Shown here: positions 26,504-35,316 of the stretch, piece by piece | Position numbering within the stretch: the stretch's first letter is position 1 | Layout of the letters: every line of letters starts with the position of its first letter | Assembly (NCBI GenBank): GCA_035556215.1 | Contig: DATMFI010000026.1 | Span: 1 to 64,000, forward strand | Reading direction: 5' to 3' | Source of the DNA: Palsa-892 sp035556215 | GTDB taxonomy: Bacteria; Pseudomonadota; Alphaproteobacteria; Rhizobiales; Xanthobacteraceae | Length of the DNA stretch: 64,000 nt | The notes under the pieces: model-generated | What the model was told of the DNA's origin: nothing | The model's database searches: none | Seen by the model: the letters and a program-made list of their open reading frames with translations, nothing else | Program-made: the position numbers and the translations under genes

Positions 26504-27094
26504 TTAGCCAAGACTGCCCTTGGTCGAAGGAATTTCGTTTTTCGCCGCAGCGTCAATCGCGACCGCCGTGCGCAGCGCGCGGGCGAGCGCCTTGAAGCAG
26601 CTCTCCGCCACGTGATGCGAGTTGTCGCCATAGAGCGTCTCGACATGCAGCGTCACGCCGGCGTTGGTGGTGAACGCCTGGAAGAATTCGCGCACGAGAT
26701 CGACATCGAATTCGCCGATCTTGTCGCGCGGAAACTCGACGCGGAAAACGAGCACCGGACGCCCCGAGATATCGATCGCAACCCGCGTCAGCGTTTCGTC
26801 CATCGGCACATGGACGTCGGCATAGCGCGTGATGCCGCGCATGTCGCCGAGCGCCTGCTTCACGGCCTGGCCAAGACAAATGCCGACATCCTCGGTGGTG
26901 TGATGCTGGTCGATGTGGAGATCGCCCTTGGCCTTCACGGCGAGGTCCATGCGCGAATGGCGGGCGAGGAGGTCGAGCATGTGGTCGAGAAAGCCGATAC
27001 CGGTCGCGATCTCGCTCCGGCCGGTGCCGTCGAGATTGACCGATAGCGTGATCTCGGTTTCCTTGGTGTTGCGGGTAATTTTGCCCGAACGCAT
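26504..27094 (-). CDS. hisB: imidazoleglycerol-phosphate dehydratase
   Basis: Mn-dependent dehydration of IGP to imidazole acetol phosphate. The 196-residue, monofunctional HisB (no phosphatase domain) shows the metal-binding histidine repeats: FLDHMLDLLARHSRMDL, DLHIDQHHTTEDVG, ESLYGDNSHHVAE-type (here ETLYGDNSHHVAE) and the start TRNTKETEI. The ATG at 27094 is chosen because GAGGAGAT precedes it; 11 further in-frame codons upstream lack one. It leads the leftward histidine cluster and is divergent from hslV. Confidence 0.98.
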   Translation of the reverse strand: MRSGKITRNTKETEITLSVNLDGTGRSEIATGIGFLDHMLDLLARHSRMDLAVKAKGDLHIDQHHTTEDVGICLGQAVKQALGDMRGITRYADVHVPMDETLTRVAIDISGRPVLVFRVEFPRDKIGEFDVDLVREFFQAFTTNAGVTLHVETLYGDNSHHVAESCFKALARALRTAVAIDAAAKNEIPSTKGSLG

Positions 27095-27174
27095 GCAAAT
27101 CTCCTCGAAACGCGCGGTTTCTAGCAAGAAGGCGGCCCGCTTGCCACCGCCGCATGGCCGCGAAATGCCCCAAA

Positions 27175-27220
27175 AACGGTTATGGTTTGCAGAGTGCCGA
27201 TCTCACCTTAAATAACCGTT
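27175..27220. promoter_or_regulatory. inverted repeat in the hisB-hslV divergent region
   Basis: AACGGTTAT (27175-27183) and ATAACCGTT (27212-27220) form a perfect 9-bp inverted repeat with a 28-bp spacer. It lies midway between the divergent hisB and hslV genes and could bind a dimeric or looping regulator. No known operator is recognised. Confidence 0.4.
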
Positions 27221-27265
27221 CTCCCCTTCAAACGGGCGCTTCTCGAAGTTTATTTCGGAGTTTTC

Positions 27266-27826
27266 ATGAGTTCGGAGCCTCAGCAGTTTCACGGCACCAC
27301 CATTCTGGCGGTCCGCAAGGGCAACCAGGTCGCCATCGGCGGCGACGGCCAGGTCTCCTTCGGCAATACGGTGATGAAGGCGACCGCCCGCAAGGTTCGC
27401 CGCCTCGGCGGCGGTGGTTCTGGCGGCAATGTCATCGGCGGCTTTGCCGGCGCCACCGCCGACGCGCTCACCCTGTTCGAGCGCCTTGAGGCAAAGCTCG
27501 AGCAGCACAAGGGCCAGCTCGCGCGGGCCTGCGTGGAACTCGCGAAAGACTGGCGGATGGATCGTTACCTGCGCCGGCTGGAAGCGATGATGCTGGTCGC
27601 CGACAAGGAGACGACGCTGCTGCTCGCCGGCACCGGCGACGTGCTCGAGCCGGAAAACGGCATCGCCGCGATCGGCTCGGGCGGGCCCTATGCGCTCGCC
27701 GCCGCGCGGGCGCTGGCCGACGGCGATCTGGGCGCGGAAGCGATGGTGCGCCGCTCGCTCGAAATCGCCGCCGACATCTGCATCTATACCAATCGCAATC
27801 TCGTCATCGAAACCATCGAGAGTTGA
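27266..27826 (+). CDS. hslV: ATP-dependent protease subunit HslV
   Basis: Proteolytic core of the HslUV (ClpQY) protease. The 186-residue protein belongs to the N-terminal-nucleophile hydrolases; the likely nucleophile is T11 in FHGTTILAV, exposed after removal of a ten-residue propeptide. GGDGQVSFGNTVMK and the GGFAGATADALTLFE stretch are typical. CGGAG precedes the ATG. hslU starts 8 bp downstream, so the subunits are co-expressed. Confidence 0.98.
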   Translation: MSSEPQQFHGTTILAVRKGNQVAIGGDGQVSFGNTVMKATARKVRRLGGGGSGGNVIGGFAGATADALTLFERLEAKLEQHKGQLARACVELAKDWRMDRYLRRLEAMMLVADKETTLLLAGTGDVLEPENGIAAIGSGGPYALAAARALADGDLGAEAMVRRSLEIAADICIYTNRNLVIETIES

Positions 27827-27834
27827 AGTCGAAT

Positions 27835-29139
27835 ATGAGTGATTTTTCGCCGCGCGAGATCGTTTCCGAACTCGACCGCTTCATCGTCGGCCAAAAGGAC
27901 GCCAAGCGCGCCGTCGCCATTGCATTGCGAAACCGCTGGCGGCGCCAGCAACTCGACGACAAGCTGCGCGAGGAAGTGCTGCCGAAAAATATTCTGATGA
28001 TCGGGCCGACCGGCGTCGGCAAGACCGAAATTTCGCGGCGGCTCGCAAGGCTCGCCAATGCGCCGTTCATCAAGGTCGAAGCGACGAAATTCACCGAGGT
28101 CGGCTATGTCGGCCGCGACGTCGAGCAGATCGTGCGCGATCTCGTCGAGGTCGGCATTTCGATGGTGCGCGAGAACAAGCGACGCGGCGTGCAGGCGAAA
28201 GCGCAGCAGAACGCCGAAGAGCGCGTGCTCGACGCCCTCGTCGGCAAGACGGCAAGCAGCGCGACGCGCGAATCGTTCCGGCACAAATTGCGCGCGGGCG
28301 AGCTCGACAACAAGGAAATCGAAATCGAGCTCTCCGGCGGCGGCGCGCAGATGCCGATGTTCGAAATTCCCGGCATGCCGGGCGCGCAGATGGGCGCGAT
28401 CTCGCTCGGCGATATTTTCGGCAAGATGGGCGGACGCCCCAAGGCGCGCCGCGTTTCGGTCGCCGAAGCGCATCCGCTGCTGCTCGCGGAGGAATCCGAC
28501 AAGCTGCTCGATCAGGACAGCGTCGTGCAGGAAGCGCTCCACGCGGTCGAAAACAACGGCATCGTGTTTCTCGACGAGATCGACAAGATCTCGGCGCGCG
28601 AAGGCGCGCGCGGCGCCGACGTCAGCCGCGAAGGCGTGCAGCGCGATTTGCTGCCGCTCATCGAAGGCACCACCGTCTCCACCAAGCATGGCCCGGTGAA
28701 GACCGACCATGTGCTGTTCATCGCTTCAGGCGCGTTTCATGTCGCCAAGCCCTCGGATCTTCTGCCCGAACTGCAGGGCCGGTTGCCGATCCGCGTTGAG
28801 CTGAACGCGCTGACGCATGACGATTTCCGCCGTATCCTGACCGAAACGGAAGTCAGCCTGATCAAACAGTCGGTAGCGCTGTTGGCGACCGAGAAGGTCG
28901 AGCTCGAGTTCACGCCGGACGCCATCGACGCCATCGCCGATGTCGCGGTCGAGGTGAATTCGAAGCTCGAGAATATCGGCGCGCGGCGCCTGCAAACGGT
29001 GATCGAGCGCGTGCTCGACGACATCAGCTTCACGGCGCCGGACCGCTCGGGCGAGAAGCTCGTCATCGACGGCAAATATGTGCGCGACAAGGTCGAGGAT
29101 CTCGCGAAGAATTCGGATCTCTCGCGGTTCATTCTCTAG
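27835..29139 (+). CDS. hslU: ATP-dependent protease ATPase subunit HslU
   Basis: AAA+ unfoldase that feeds substrates to HslV. The 434-residue protein begins MSDFSPREIVSELDRFIVGQ and has Walker A GPTGVGKTEISRRLA, the GYVGRDVEQIVRDL pore-loop region, an insertion domain (about 110-230), Walker B IVFLDEIDKI and the sensor-2 GARRLQTVIER. The C-terminal SRFIL tail fits the HslV docking site. A TTG four codons upstream is in frame, but the ATG at 27835 starts the conserved protein. Confidence 0.98.
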   Translation: MSDFSPREIVSELDRFIVGQKDAKRAVAIALRNRWRRQQLDDKLREEVLPKNILMIGPTGVGKTEISRRLARLANAPFIKVEATKFTEVGYVGRDVEQIVRDLVEVGISMVRENKRRGVQAKAQQNAEERVLDALVGKTASSATRESFRHKLRAGELDNKEIEIELSGGGAQMPMFEIPGMPGAQMGAISLGDIFGKMGGRPKARRVSVAEAHPLLLAEESDKLLDQDSVVQEALHAVENNGIVFLDEIDKISAREGARGADVSREGVQRDLLPLIEGTTVSTKHGPVKTDHVLFIASGAFHVAKPSDLLPELQGRLPIRVELNALTHDDFRRILTETEVSLIKQSVALLATEKVELEFTPDAIDAIADVAVEVNSKLENIGARRLQTVIERVLDDISFTAPDRSGEKLVIDGKYVRDKVEDLAKNSDLSRFIL

Positions 29140-29143
29140 CTTC

Positions 29144-29192
29144 GCGCAGGATCTTTCCCGAAAACCGGCCGCCGCTTTTCAGCGTCATGCGC
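29144..29192. repeat. palindromic intergenic repeat, copy 2
   Basis: GCGCAGGATC at the left and GTCATGCGC at the right flank a core with GAAAACCGG and CTTTTC, matching the copy at 18587-18635 in plan but with more mismatches. It lies between the convergent hslU and smr genes and touches the smr stop codon, so it may also act as a bidirectional terminator. Confidence 0.75.
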
Positions 29193-29746
29193 TAGCGCTT
29201 TCGCCGCACCCGCACGTAAAGCGCACCGCTGCCGCCGTGGCGGCTCGCCGCCTCCTCGAAGCCGATCACCAGCGGGCGAAATTCCGCGGAGCCGAGCCAG
29301 AGCGGCACTTCGCGTTTCAAGACGCCGCGCTCCATGCCCCTGGGCGCGACGGTGCCCTTGCCGGTGATGACCAGCACCAACGCCTTTTCGCGGTCCTGCG
29401 CGCGCTTGAGAAAATCGTGCAGCCGGTGCCGCGCCTCTTCCAGGCGATGGCCGTGCAGATCGAGCTTGCCTTCGATCTCGACGCTGCCGCGGGCAACGCG
29501 CCCGCGCGTGCGGCGATCGAGCGTCGCCAGCGGCGGCAGCGCAGCCGCGCGGATGGCGGGCGCTGTCACCGGGGCATGGGGACGCGGCGAGGCCTTGGGT
29601 TTTGCAAGCCGCGCGGGCGTTTTATGCTTTTCGGCGAGGGGCCTTTTCGCCGCAGCGCTGGCGCGCGCCTTGCGAAGCGGCGTGACGGTTTTGACCACCG
29701 CTTGCCACAACGCGTCATCCTGGGAGTCGCCGTCGTGCCCGCTCAT
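29192..29746 (-). CDS. Smr domain protein
   Basis: A 184-residue protein with a basic, disordered N-terminal half (about 20-85) and a C-terminal Smr (MutS2-related nuclease) domain. The conserved LDLHGHRLEEA, VLVITGKG and GGSGALYVRVRR segments are present. Smr domains bind or nick branched DNA or cleave RNA; for this stand-alone alphaproteobacterial form the target is unknown. It overlaps mltA by 4 bp, and the mltA-smr order is common in the class. Confidence 0.9.
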   Translation of the reverse strand: MSGHDGDSQDDALWQAVVKTVTPLRKARASAAAKRPLAEKHKTPARLAKPKASPRPHAPVTAPAIRAAALPPLATLDRRTRGRVARGSVEIEGKLDLHGHRLEEARHRLHDFLKRAQDREKALVLVITGKGTVAPRGMERGVLKREVPLWLGSAEFRPLVIGFEEAASRHGGSGALYVRVRRKR

Positions 29747-31089
29747 GACTTGTCCGCCTTGCCGCTTTTGGGTTTTTCGGTCGCGGGCTTTTCGTGCGTG
29801 GAGTTGGTGTCTTTCTTGGTGTCTTTTTTGGCGTCCTTCGGCTTTGCGTCTTTGTCTTTGGGCGTTGAAGTCTTCGCGATCACCGGCCGCGGCTCGGGCA
29901 GCGGAACGGGATCGATCCGTTTCGACGGATCGGCGCTTTTCGGCACCAGCATGTAGAACAGGCCGGGGTTCTTGATGCGGCCGGCGACGGTGCCGGCTTC
30001 GCGTCCCGCGCCGAAATAAAGATCGGCGCGCGCCGGGCCGACGATGGCGCCGCCGGTATCCTGCGCGATCATCAGGCGGCGGAATTTGGTGCCGGAATTG
30101 TCGCGCTCGAGCGGCAGGCTCGCCTCGATCCAGAACGGCGTGCCGTAGATGTGGAGATTCTTGTCGACGGCGATGCTGCGCATTGCCGTGAGATTTACGC
30201 CCTGCGCGCCCGGCGGCTCCATGTCGCCCGGCAGCTCGCTGATCTCGCGGAAGAAAACATAGGAGCGGTTCTGATTCATGATCTCAACCGCCTGCTCGTG
30301 ATCTTCCGCGAAGAACGTGCGGATCGCATCCATCGACATCATCTCGCGCGGGATGATGCCGCGATCGATCAGAATCTTGCCGACCGAAACATAGGGATAG
30401 CCGTTATGGGCGTCGAAGTTGACGCGCAGCATCTTGCCGTCTTCGAGCCGCACGCGCGCCGAGCCCTGGATATGGATGAAGAAGGCCTCGATCGGGTCCT
30501 TGAGCCAGCAGATTTCGAGATCCTTCCCTTCGAGCGCGCCCGCTTCGATGGCGCCGCGATCGAAATAGCCCGCCACCCTGCGGCCGATGCGGTGGCGCAG
30601 CGCGCGGATCGATTGCTTGACGCGCGCGCGCAAATCGGGCGGCGTGCGGTAGATCGGATAGACATATTCGCCGTGCCTGGTGCGGCTGCCCTCGACGATC
30701 GGCTCGTAATAGCCGGTGAGAAAACCGTCGCGCTCGCCGAGCCTGGAAATGCGGACCGGCCGAAAATTGTCTTCGAAGAACTTTCGCGCCGCCGCCTTGT
30801 CGGCGGGCAGCTTGATGTCTTTTGCTGCCTTGCAGGCGCCGCGCAGATCTTCGGCGAACGGCGCGATCTTTCCCTTGCGCCTCAACAGTGCATCGCAGCT
30901 CTTGCGGAAGGTCGCGAAAGCCGCGGCGTGATCGTCGCCCGCCCACTGGTCGAGTTTGCCGAATTCGGCGGGCTCGAGTTCGGTATTGGGGATTTTCAAC
31001 GGCGCGGCGGCGGCCGTCAGCAACAGAGCCGGCGAGAGCAGGAGCAGCAGAAAACCGGTTCGCAGTTGCAGCCGCTGCTTTGCCGCCAT
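29743..31089 (-). CDS. mltA: membrane-bound lytic murein transglycosylase A
   Basis: Cleaves peptidoglycan glycan strands in the periplasm, forming anhydro-muropeptides. The 448-residue protein has a signal peptide (about 1-28) without a clear lipobox. It carries the MltA double-psi barrel (FLTGYYEPIVEGSRTRHG, IQGSARVRLEDG, FREISELPGDMEPPGAQGV) and the 3D domain with the catalytic aspartate in AQDTGGAIVGPARADLYFG. The last 50 residues are a lysine-rich, low-complexity tail (KDAKPKDAKKDTKKD), probably unstructured. tim44 lies 22 bp upstream. Confidence 0.95.
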   Translation of the reverse strand: MAAKQRLQLRTGFLLLLLSPALLLTAAAAPLKIPNTELEPAEFGKLDQWAGDDHAAAFATFRKSCDALLRRKGKIAPFAEDLRGACKAAKDIKLPADKAAARKFFEDNFRPVRISRLGERDGFLTGYYEPIVEGSRTRHGEYVYPIYRTPPDLRARVKQSIRALRHRIGRRVAGYFDRGAIEAGALEGKDLEICWLKDPIEAFFIHIQGSARVRLEDGKMLRVNFDAHNGYPYVSVGKILIDRGIIPREMMSMDAIRTFFAEDHEQAVEIMNQNRSYVFFREISELPGDMEPPGAQGVNLTAMRSIAVDKNLHIYGTPFWIEASLPLERDNSGTKFRRLMIAQDTGGAIVGPARADLYFGAGREAGTVAGRIKNPGLFYMLVPKSADPSKRIDPVPLPEPRPVIAKTSTPKDKDAKPKDAKKDTKKDTNSTHEKPATEKPKSGKADKS

Positions 31090-31111
31090 CGTCTCTCCGG
31101 TTCGCGGCTTG

Positions 31112-31834
31112 TCAGCCGGATTCGGTCGCGACCAGTTTCCAGTTCGGATCGTGGGCGCCGATCGGCCGCGCGAAGGTCCAGACGTCGGTGATATCGGTCA
31201 TGCCGCTCGGCGCGCCTTCGACCGGCTCGCCTGCCTTGTTCTTGGTCGTGGTGACGATCTGCGAGAGGAAGCGAACGGTGATCTGCATCATGTTCGCCTT
31301 GACCTCGGCCTCGGTGATCTCGGCCTTTTCGATCGCGACGAAACGGGTCTCGGTGGTTTCGCCGCGGCTTTCGCGCTCGCTGATCGCCTTGGCGAAATTG
31401 TCGAAGACGTCGCGCGCCAGCAAATTCTTCAGCGTCTTGCGATCGCCCTCGGCGAAAGCCGTGACGATCATTTCATAAGCGGCCTTGGCGCCGGTGACGA
31501 AGTGCTGGACGTTGAAATCGCGCTGCGCGCGCTGAATGGCATCGAGCCCGGCGGCGACGGGAGTGCCGGCGGCGGCGATGCCGGCCCAGCGGTCGGGCTT
31601 TTCGGCCGCCGCGTCGATCGTTGCGGACTTGTCTGCGGCCCTGGCATCCTCACCGACCGCCTTGCTGCCGGGCAGCTGCACGACATTGTCGGCGGTCGCA
31701 GGCTTGCTCGCTTCGCGTTTGAAAGGGTCGTAAGGCGGGCGCTCGTTGCCGGTCCGCTGTCCCAAAACGCTACGCAGCCGCGCGAAAATGAACACCGCAA
31801 GCGCAAGGAAAATGATGGTGTAGATATCGAGCAC
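31112..31834 (-). CDS. Tim44/TimA-like membrane-anchored protein
   Basis: A 240-residue protein with an N-terminal membrane helix (DIYTIIFLALAVFIFARLRSV), a charged linker and a C-terminal Tim44-like domain (DVFDNFAKAISERESRGE, ITVRFLSQIVT, DVWTFARP). Mitochondrial Tim44 descends from this family; the bacterial proteins are inner-membrane proteins of uncertain role. The start is GTG at 31834. It is divergent from secB. In many relatives an fxsA gene sits beside this pair, but none is seen here. Confidence 0.9.
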   Translation of the reverse strand: MLDIYTIIFLALAVFIFARLRSVLGQRTGNERPPYDPFKREASKPATADNVVQLPGSKAVGEDARAADKSATIDAAAEKPDRWAGIAAAGTPVAAGLDAIQRAQRDFNVQHFVTGAKAAYEMIVTAFAEGDRKTLKNLLARDVFDNFAKAISERESRGETTETRFVAIEKAEITEAEVKANMMQITVRFLSQIVTTTKNKAGEPVEGAPSGMTDITDVWTFARPIGAHDPNWKLVATESG

Positions 31835-32060
31835 GTTACGATTCTTCTTTCCGGCCGTTGCCGCCGTTTATATGGGGCTCGCGCGAAAAAATGCAGCCTC
31901 TAGAGAGCTTAAAGCTAGTCGATCCGCACGGTTCCGCCAACTAAAGACGTAAGAGCGGCGCATTCAAGGCCTTTCTTGTGCGCTTTTTCGAGGCATGGTA
32001 GCCACCCCTCGCGCTGTGACCTTGGTCACGCCCGGAATCCAGCAAGAATCGGAGATTGCC

Positions 32061-32543
32061 ATGGCGACCACGAATGGTGGGCCCAACCCCCAAGCCGCGT
32101 TTTTGCCCGCCATCAACGTGCTTTCGCAGTACACCAAGGATTTTTCGTTCGAAAATCCGAACGCGCCTGAATCCCTGCGCGGCGGCGGTCCGCAGCCTAC
32201 GATCCAGGTGGAATTCAATGTCGGCGCGAAATCGCTCCCCGGTAACGACATCGAGGTGGAGCTGCGCATCCAGGCGCGCGCCGAGCAGGAAAGCAAGGTG
32301 CTGTTCAACGTCGAGCTCAGCTATGCCGGCGTCTTTCGCATCCAGAACATTCCGCAGGACGCGCTGCAGGCCCTCGTGCTGATCGAGTGCCCGCGCATGT
32401 TGTTTCCGTTCGCGCGGCAGATCATTTCCGACGCGACACGAAACGGCGGCTACCCGCCGCTGATGATCGATCCGGTCGATTTCGCGCGGCTCTATCAGGA
32501 ACGGATGCTGAATCAGTCACCGGCGCCGCAAGGCCAGGCCTGA
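32061..32543 (+). CDS. secB: protein-export chaperone SecB
   Basis: Tetrameric cytosolic chaperone that keeps preproteins unfolded and hands them to SecA. The 160-residue protein has LPAINVLSQYTKDFSFENPNAP (split at about 14-35), VELSYAGVFRIQNIP, LLFPFAR-type (here MLFPFARQIISDATRNGGYPPLMIDPVDF across about 115-142) and the alphaproteobacterial Gln/Pro tail. The ATG at 32061 follows GGAGATTGCC. The 226 bp before it contain a GTGACC-TT-GGTCAC inverted repeat near 32014 but no recognised operator. Confidence 0.97.
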   Translation: MATTNGGPNPQAAFLPAINVLSQYTKDFSFENPNAPESLRGGGPQPTIQVEFNVGAKSLPGNDIEVELRIQARAEQESKVLFNVELSYAGVFRIQNIPQDALQALVLIECPRMLFPFARQIISDATRNGGYPPLMIDPVDFARLYQERMLNQSPAPQGQA

Positions 32544-32575
32544 TTACGCCTGCGTTTTGTTGTTGCGCTTTTGCG

Positions 32576-33268
32576 TTACGCCTCTTTGGCGTAGCGCAGC
32601 CAGATCGCCGTTTCGCCGAGCCGCTCGACGAGCGCGGCATGGGCTGACGCTTCGGCGTCGCTCAGGCGCGGCGCAAGCGGCACGGGACGAGCGCGTGTCT
32701 TGCCGGATTTCTCGAGCCGCGAAGCGGATTTGATGCGATCGAGGCCAAGCCGCGCCTGCCGGCCGCCGACGAGTTCAGCATAGACTTCCGCGAGGAGTTC
32801 CGCGTCGAGCAGCGCGCCGTGCTTGGTGCGGCGCGAATTGTCGATGCCGTAACGAATGCACAGATCATCGAGCTTATTCGGCCCGCCCGGATGGCGGCGG
32901 CGCGCGAGCGCCAGCGTATCGACGATGCGCTCACGCAGCAGCAGCGCGCGCGCGCAACGCTCGAGTTCGAAATTGAGAAAGCCGAAGTCGAAACCGGCGT
33001 TGTGAATGACGAGCTTGGCGTCGCCGACGAATTCGAGGAAGGCATCGGCGATTTCGGCGAATTTCGGCTTGTCGGCGAGCGAGGCGGCCGAGTGGCCGTG
33101 AATCGCTTCGGCTTCCGGCGGCATGTCGCGCTCGGGATTGATGAGCACATGATAGACGTTGCCGGTCGGGATGTAGTTCATCAGCTCGACGCAGCCGATC
33201 TCGACGACACGATGCCCAAGCGCGGGATCAAGGCCGGTGGTTTCGGTGTCGAGAACGATTTCGCGCAT
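32576..33268 (-). CDS. dnaQ: DNA polymerase III epsilon subunit (3'-5' exonuclease)
   Basis: Proofreading subunit of the replicative polymerase. The 230-residue DEDDh exonuclease has LDTETTGLDP (D7, E9), the HNAGFDFGFLNFE motif and the HGALLDAELLAEVY motif with the final His-Asp pair. The C-terminal part is proline/arginine-rich and may contact the alpha subunit. It is transcribed leftward toward secB and lies 9 bp downstream of coaE. Confidence 0.97.
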   Translation of the reverse strand: MREIVLDTETTGLDPALGHRVVEIGCVELMNYIPTGNVYHVLINPERDMPPEAEAIHGHSAASLADKPKFAEIADAFLEFVGDAKLVIHNAGFDFGFLNFELERCARALLLRERIVDTLALARRRHPGGPNKLDDLCIRYGIDNSRRTKHGALLDAELLAEVYAELVGGRQARLGLDRIKSASRLEKSGKTRARPVPLAPRLSDAEASAHAALVERLGETAIWLRYAKEA

Positions 33269-33277
33269 GATTCTTTT

Positions 33278-33865
33278 TTACTCCGCCGCCAGAAGCTCGC
33301 GCAAGATTGCGCGCACGTTTTCACGCGCGGCATCGAAGCCTTGCGAGGTGTCGACAACGAAATCCGCGCGACGGCGCTTTTCGGCGTCAGGTACCTGGCG
33401 GGCATGAATGGCTGCGAATTTCTCTTCGGTCATGCCGGGGCGTTCCAGCACCCGGCTTTTCTGAACGTCATGCGGCGCGCTGACGACGACGATGCGATCG
33501 ACCTCGTTATGGCTGCCGGTTTCGAACAGTAGCGGAATGTCGACGACGGCGATCTTCGCGCCGCCGGCACGGGCCTTGTCGAGAAAATCCTGACGCGCCT
33601 TGCGCACCAGCGGGTGGACGATCGATTCGAGCCGTTCGAGAGCATCGGGGCGGCCGACGACCTGCGCCGATAGTCTTTCCCGATCGACCCGGCCGTCAAC
33701 GGTGCTGCCGGGAAAGGCGGCCTCGACCAGCGGCGCTGCTTCGCCTTCATAAAGCCGATGAACGGCGGCGTCGGCATCGAACACCGGCACGCCTTCTTCG
33801 GCGAACATTTTCGCGGTCGCCGATTTGCCCATGCCGACCGATCCGGTGAGACCGAGAACGATCAT
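33278..33865 (-). CDS. coaE: dephospho-CoA kinase
   Basis: Last step of coenzyme A synthesis, phosphorylating the ribose 3'-OH. The 195-residue P-loop kinase has GLTGSVGMGKSATAKMF (P-loop at 8-15), FDADAAVHRLYEG, HPLVRKA and VVDIPLLFETG. It sits 3 bp downstream of aroE in the maf-aroE-coaE-dnaQ block typical of the region beside the alphaproteobacterial origin. Confidence 0.97.
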   Translation of the reverse strand: MIVLGLTGSVGMGKSATAKMFAEEGVPVFDADAAVHRLYEGEAAPLVEAAFPGSTVDGRVDRERLSAQVVGRPDALERLESIVHPLVRKARQDFLDKARAGGAKIAVVDIPLLFETGSHNEVDRIVVVSAPHDVQKSRVLERPGMTEEKFAAIHARQVPDAEKRRRADFVVDTSQGFDAARENVRAILRELLAAE

Positions 33866-33868
33866 GGG

Positions 33869-34711
33869 CTACCCCGCATCGCGCACAAGATCGGCGGCAA
33901 CGAGCGCGCGCAGTTCGGGCGTGACTTCCGGGCGAACGCCGAACCAGCGTTCGAACGCGGGCGCCGCCTGATGCAGCAACATGCCAAGGCCATCGACCAC
34001 CGGATTGCCGCGCTCCCGCGCCGCTTTCAGAAGTTCTGTTTCGAGCGGCGCGTAAACGATGTCATATACGATCGCCGACTTCTTGAGCGGGTCGAGATCG
34101 ATCTCAAGCGGCGGCTGGCCTTTCATGCCGAGCGAAGTCGTATTCACGAGAAGATCGGCTTCGCGCATGTGAATGCGCAAATTGCCGAACGTGCTTGTCG
34201 TGATCCGGTTCTGAAAATGCGCCGCAAGCTCGCGGGCGCGCGCGATTGTCCGGTTGGCGACGACGATGTTCTGCACCTTGCGCTCGAGCAGGCCGTAAAT
34301 CACCGCGCGCGCAGCGCCGCCGGCACCGATCACGAGCGCGGTTTTGAGCTGGCTGTCCCATTTGGGCTGCGAGCGATTGAGATTGGCGATGAAGCCGTGC
34401 ACGTCGGTGCTTCCGCCATGAAGCTTGCCGTCCTGGAGCCACAGCGTATTCACCGCACCGAGCGCTTTGGCCACAGGATCGGCTTCGAACACCTTGCGAA
34501 AGGCGATTTCCTTGTGCGGCACCGTGACGTTCGCGCCGATATAGGGGCCGCGCGGGAAATTATCGAGAAAGCTTTCGATTTCCCCGGGCGGAATATCGAC
34601 GCGCGTGTAATCGGCCTTGATGTGATGAACCGCGAGCCAGTATTTGTGAATCAGCGGCGAGCGCGAATGTGCGACCGGGTGTCCGATGACGCAGACTTTG
34701 AGCTCGCTCAT
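33869..34711 (-). CDS. aroE: shikimate dehydrogenase
   Basis: NADPH-dependent reduction of 3-dehydroshikimate in aromatic amino acid synthesis. The 280-residue protein shows the substrate site SRSP (16-19) and the catalytic lysine K67 in NVTVPHKE, then GAVNTLW, the cofactor loop VIGAGGAARAVIYGLL, ANRTIARA and the GLGMLLHQAAPAFERWFG end. The ATG at 34711 overlaps the maf stop by 4 bp; upstream in-frame codons belong to maf in another phase. Confidence 0.97.
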   Translation of the reverse strand: MSELKVCVIGHPVAHSRSPLIHKYWLAVHHIKADYTRVDIPPGEIESFLDNFPRGPYIGANVTVPHKEIAFRKVFEADPVAKALGAVNTLWLQDGKLHGGSTDVHGFIANLNRSQPKWDSQLKTALVIGAGGAARAVIYGLLERKVQNIVVANRTIARARELAAHFQNRITTSTFGNLRIHMREADLLVNTTSLGMKGQPPLEIDLDPLKKSAIVYDIVYAPLETELLKAARERGNPVVDGLGMLLHQAAPAFERWFGVRPEVTPELRALVAADLVRDAG

Positions 34712-35316
34712 GAGGCGATCATCCCCGCCGCACGAAAATAGGCAAGCAGCGGGAGCAGCGGCATACCCAGAATCGTGAAGTGGTCGCCTTCGATCTTCTC
34801 GAAGAGATGTATGCCGAGCCCTTCCAGCTGATAGGCGCCGACGCTCGCCAGCACGCGATCGCCCGCGGCCGCGAGATAAACGTCGATGAATGCAGGGGTT
34901 AACGCCCACATGGTGAGCCGCGCCGTCGTCACCGCTTCAAAAATGATCTTGCCGTCCTTCGCGACGGCGGCGCCCGAGTGCAATTCGTGCGTTTTTCCCG
35001 CCATGAAGGCGAGCTGATCGCGCGCGGCATCTAACGAGCGCGGCTTCGAGAAACGGCGATCTCCCAAGGCTAACGTCTGGTCGGCGCCGAGCACCGGCCG
35101 GCCGGGATGGCGAGCGGCGGTCGCGAGCGCCTTTTCGCGCGCGAGAAGAAGCGCGACTTCCTTTGGGCCGGCCTGCGCCGCTTTCGATTGCTCGATGGCG
35201 CGCTCATCGACCTCAGCCGGATCGAGCACGAGCGGGATGTCGGCCGCTTCGAGAAGCGCGCGGCGCGAGGCGCTTTTTGATGCGAGCACAAGCGGCTCGC
35301 CGGTCCACAAATTCAT
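34708..35316 (-). CDS. maf: Maf-family nucleoside triphosphate pyrophosphatase
   Basis: A 202-residue Maf/HAM1-fold pyrophosphatase acting on canonical or modified nucleotides. LVLASKSASRRALLEAA carries the N-terminal substrate loop, followed by DERAIEQ, LAREKALA, LGADQTLALG and GAYQLEGLGIHLFEKIEGD. The fine substrate class (dTTP/UTP or m7GTP type) is not decided from sequence. It overlaps ppsR upstream and aroE downstream by 4 bp each. Maf next to the origin-proximal ppsR is the Caulobacter-type order. Confidence 0.95.
   Translation of the reverse strand: MNLWTGEPLVLASKSASRRALLEAADIPLVLDPAEVDERAIEQSKAAQAGPKEVALLLAREKALATAARHPGRPVLGADQTLALGDRRFSKPRSLDAARDQLAFMAGKTHELHSGAAVAKDGKIIFEAVTTARLTMWALTPAFIDVYLAAAGDRVLASVGAYQLEGLGIHLFEKIEGDHFTILGMPLLPLLAYFRAAGMIAS

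Noticed and set aside
31835..32060. An fxsA gene expected between tim44 and secB
   Set aside because: The 226-bp region has no frame encoding a four-helix membrane protein; the gene is absent or elsewhere.
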